Assembly (NCBI GenBank): GCA_903856875.1
Contig: CAIODE010000457.1
Span: 1 to 8,010 of the forward strand
From: an uncultured Burkholderiales bacterium
Lineage (GTDB): Bacteria; Pseudomonadota; Gammaproteobacteria; Burkholderiales; Burkholderiaceae_C
Length of the DNA: 8,010 bases
Reading direction: 5' to 3'
Made by a program: the position numbers and the translations under genes
The notes under the pieces: generated by a model
Told to the model about the DNA's origin: nothing
The model's input: only the letters and a program-made list of their open reading frames with translations
Database searches by the model: none
Shown here: positions 7,087-8,010 of the stretch, one piece after another
How positions within the stretch are numbered: the stretch's first letter is position 1
Layout: each line of letters opens with the position of its first letter

Positions 7087-8010
7087 ATGATCGATCAGGA
7101 TTCAATTCTCGAGTCGCGCCCTAAAGCCGATGCCCCGGTGCTGCTCTCGGTTTCGCAAGTCACCGTCAAATTCCGCGGCATTGTTGCCTTAGACGGGGTC
7201 TCTTTCGATGTTCAGCAAGGACAGATTGCTGGTCTGATTGGCCCCAACGGCGCTGGCAAAACCACGTTGTTCAATTGCCTTTCACGCTTGTACGATTACA
7301 GCGAGGGTGAAATTCATTTTGAGGGTCAAAGCCTCCATGGCATGACACGCCACAAGACCGCCGAAATTGGAATTGGCCGGACCTTTCAGAACTTGGCGCT
7401 TTACAAAACCATGTCGGTGCTGGACAACATCAAGGTTGGCGCACACTGCCGTGCAGAAAAAGGCTTTCTGGCCCACGCCCTGCGACTGCCAGGCGTGCGT
7501 CAAGAAGAAGCCAAAATTCACCAGAACGCCATGCAATTGGTCGAATTTTTAGATTTGCAATCTGTGGCCTTGCGCAAAGTTTCCGACTTACCTTTCGGTA
7601 CACAAAAACGCGTTGAGCTTGCGCGTGCTTTGTCAAGTCAGCCAAAACTCTTGCTGTTGGACGAACCAGCCGCGGGTTTGAACCATGAAGAAGTGAATGC
7701 CTTGGGCGACCTGATCAAGAAAATCCGTGATCAATTCAAGGTCACCGTGCTTTTGGTGGAGCACCACATGAGTCTGGTCATGAGTGTCTCCGACAAAGTG
7801 GTGGCTCTGAATTTTGGCAAAAAAATTGCCGACGACACACCGACTCAAGTGCGCCAACATCCTGATGTGATCCGCTGTAGCACGGCGGGACGCTTGCGCC
7901 GCTGGCGCGAGACGATTGGTGATGTTGATTTCCTCGTTTCGTCCAAGCAGCCCGCGAACATCATCGAGTATTTTGTCGCGCAACCCGGCATCTTAAGCAT
8001 CAGCGCCAAG
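7087..8010 (+). CDS. LivG-type branched-chain ABC transporter ATPase, with a foreign C-terminal end; open at the window edge
   Basis: The first 262 residues are a complete nucleotide-binding subunit of the branched-chain amino acid (HAAT) ABC importer family, which energises uptake at the inner membrane together with two permeases, a second ATPase and a periplasmic binding protein, none of which is in the window. Visible motifs: Walker A GPNGAGKTT at 52-60, Q-loop in GRTFQN at 97-102, signature region LPFGTQKRVELARAL at 168-182 (the usual LivG variant of LSGGQ), Walker B with LLLLDEPAAGLN at 188-199 and the H-loop His in VEHHM at 224-228. LivG proteins normally end shortly after a segment like HPDVI with AYLG. 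Here HPDVI is reached at 258-262, but the frame continues with CSTAGRLRRWRETIGDVDF and runs to the edge as a DNA polymerase X-like sequence (see the separate entry). The gene follows an acyl-CoA ligase, a common partner for this transporter type in Burkholderiales, suggesting uptake of an organic acid. An alternative start is ATG 7069. Confidence 0.88.
   Translation, partial: MIDQDSILESRPKADAPVLLSVSQVTVKFRGIVALDGVSFDVQQGQIAGLIGPNGAGKTTLFNCLSRLYDYSEGEIHFEGQSLHGMTRHKTAEIGIGRTFQNLALYKTMSVLDNIKVGAHCRAEKGFLAHALRLPGVRQEEAKIHQNAMQLVEFLDLQSVALRKVSDLPFGTQKRVELARALSSQPKLLLLDEPAAGLNHEEVNALGDLIKKIRDQFKVTVLLVEHHMSLVMSVSDKVVALNFGKKIADDTPTQVRQHPDVIRCSTAGRLRRWRETIGDVDFLVSSKQPANIIEYFVAQPGILSISAK
7876..8010 (+). 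other. PolX (family X DNA polymerase) palm fragment, in frame with the LivG-like ATPase
   Basis: From about residue 264 of the preceding reading frame the 45 residues match, from memory, the start of the nucleotidyltransferase palm in bacterial PolX proteins. The form there is AGS-x-RR-x-x-ET-[IV]-GD-[ILV]-D-x-L-V, then a helix of the type P-x-x-[IV]-[IM]-x-x-F-V-x-x-P and a strand ending in AK. Here it reads AGRLRRWRETIGDVDFLVSS, then PANIIEYFVAQPG and SISAK. The two metal-binding Asp residues are present in GDVD (279 and 281), but the Ser of the GS pair is Arg268. PolX fills short gaps in base-excision repair and has no known link to ABC importers. The PolX N-terminal helix-hairpin-helix part (about the first 180 residues) is absent. 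The segment is therefore either a chimeric assembly join, a deletion or rearrangement junction, or, less likely, a genuine fusion. No database search was possible. Confidence 0.7.

Noticed and set aside
7873..7960. A simple frameshift near the LivG end that would explain the odd C-terminus
   Set aside because: I read the other two plus frames past 7870. One stops at a TAG at 7877 and again at the TGA at 7919-7921; the other gives a low-complexity Ser/Arg-rich stretch with no AYLG-type tail. Neither restores a LivG ending, so a join between two genes explains it better.
7633..7983. A 116-codon open frame on the minus strand opposite the ABC/PolX region
   Set aside because: It lies antisense to the LivG Walker B and H-loop region and the PolX-like segment. 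Its sequence has no domain sense of its own and it lacks a ribosome binding site.

Overview
The window looks like chromosomal DNA of a Gram-negative bacterium, most likely a betaproteobacterium of the order Burkholderiales (a Comamonadaceae-like freshwater type is my best guess). This rests on the style of the proteins, the roughly balanced base composition and the pairing of an acyl-CoA ligase with a branched-chain-amino-acid-type ABC ATPase. It is an inference, not a search result. There are no tRNA, rRNA, CRISPR or insertion-sequence signals, and genes fill almost all of it: the gaps are about 36, 117, 14, 25 and 94 bases.

Left part, minus strand: an acyl-CoA dehydrogenase (666-1829) followed 36 bases downstream by an aldo/keto reductase (1-629) whose C-terminal third lies outside the window. 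They probably share a transcript. A 117-base divergent region (1830-1946) separates them from the plus-strand genes.

Middle, plus strand: a tight cluster of thiolase (fadA-like, 1947-3152), bifunctional enoyl-CoA hydratase/3-hydroxyacyl-CoA dehydrogenase (fadB-like, 3167-5326) and acyl-CoA ligase (alkK-like, 5352-6992). With the divergent dehydrogenase this gives every catalytic step of beta-oxidation: activation, dehydrogenation, hydration, second oxidation and thiolysis. The order thiolase then hydratase/dehydrogenase, and the subunit lengths of about 401 and 719 residues, recall the FadA/FadB trifunctional complex.

Right part: after two adjacent hairpins and a good sigma70-like promoter (CTGACA, 17 bases, TATATT) comes a LivG-type ABC ATPase (from 7087) that stays open to the window edge.

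The most unusual signal is at the very end. The LivG-like protein is normal up to about residue 262. The reading frame then continues, without a stop, into about 45 residues that look like the nucleotidyltransferase palm of a bacterial family X DNA polymerase (PolX). The normal LivG tail is missing and so is the PolX N-terminus. The likeliest explanations are a misassembly or a deletion/rearrangement junction near base 7875; a functional fusion protein is possible but less likely. Otherwise the window is ordinary lipid catabolism, and I saw no convincing novel multi-gene system.
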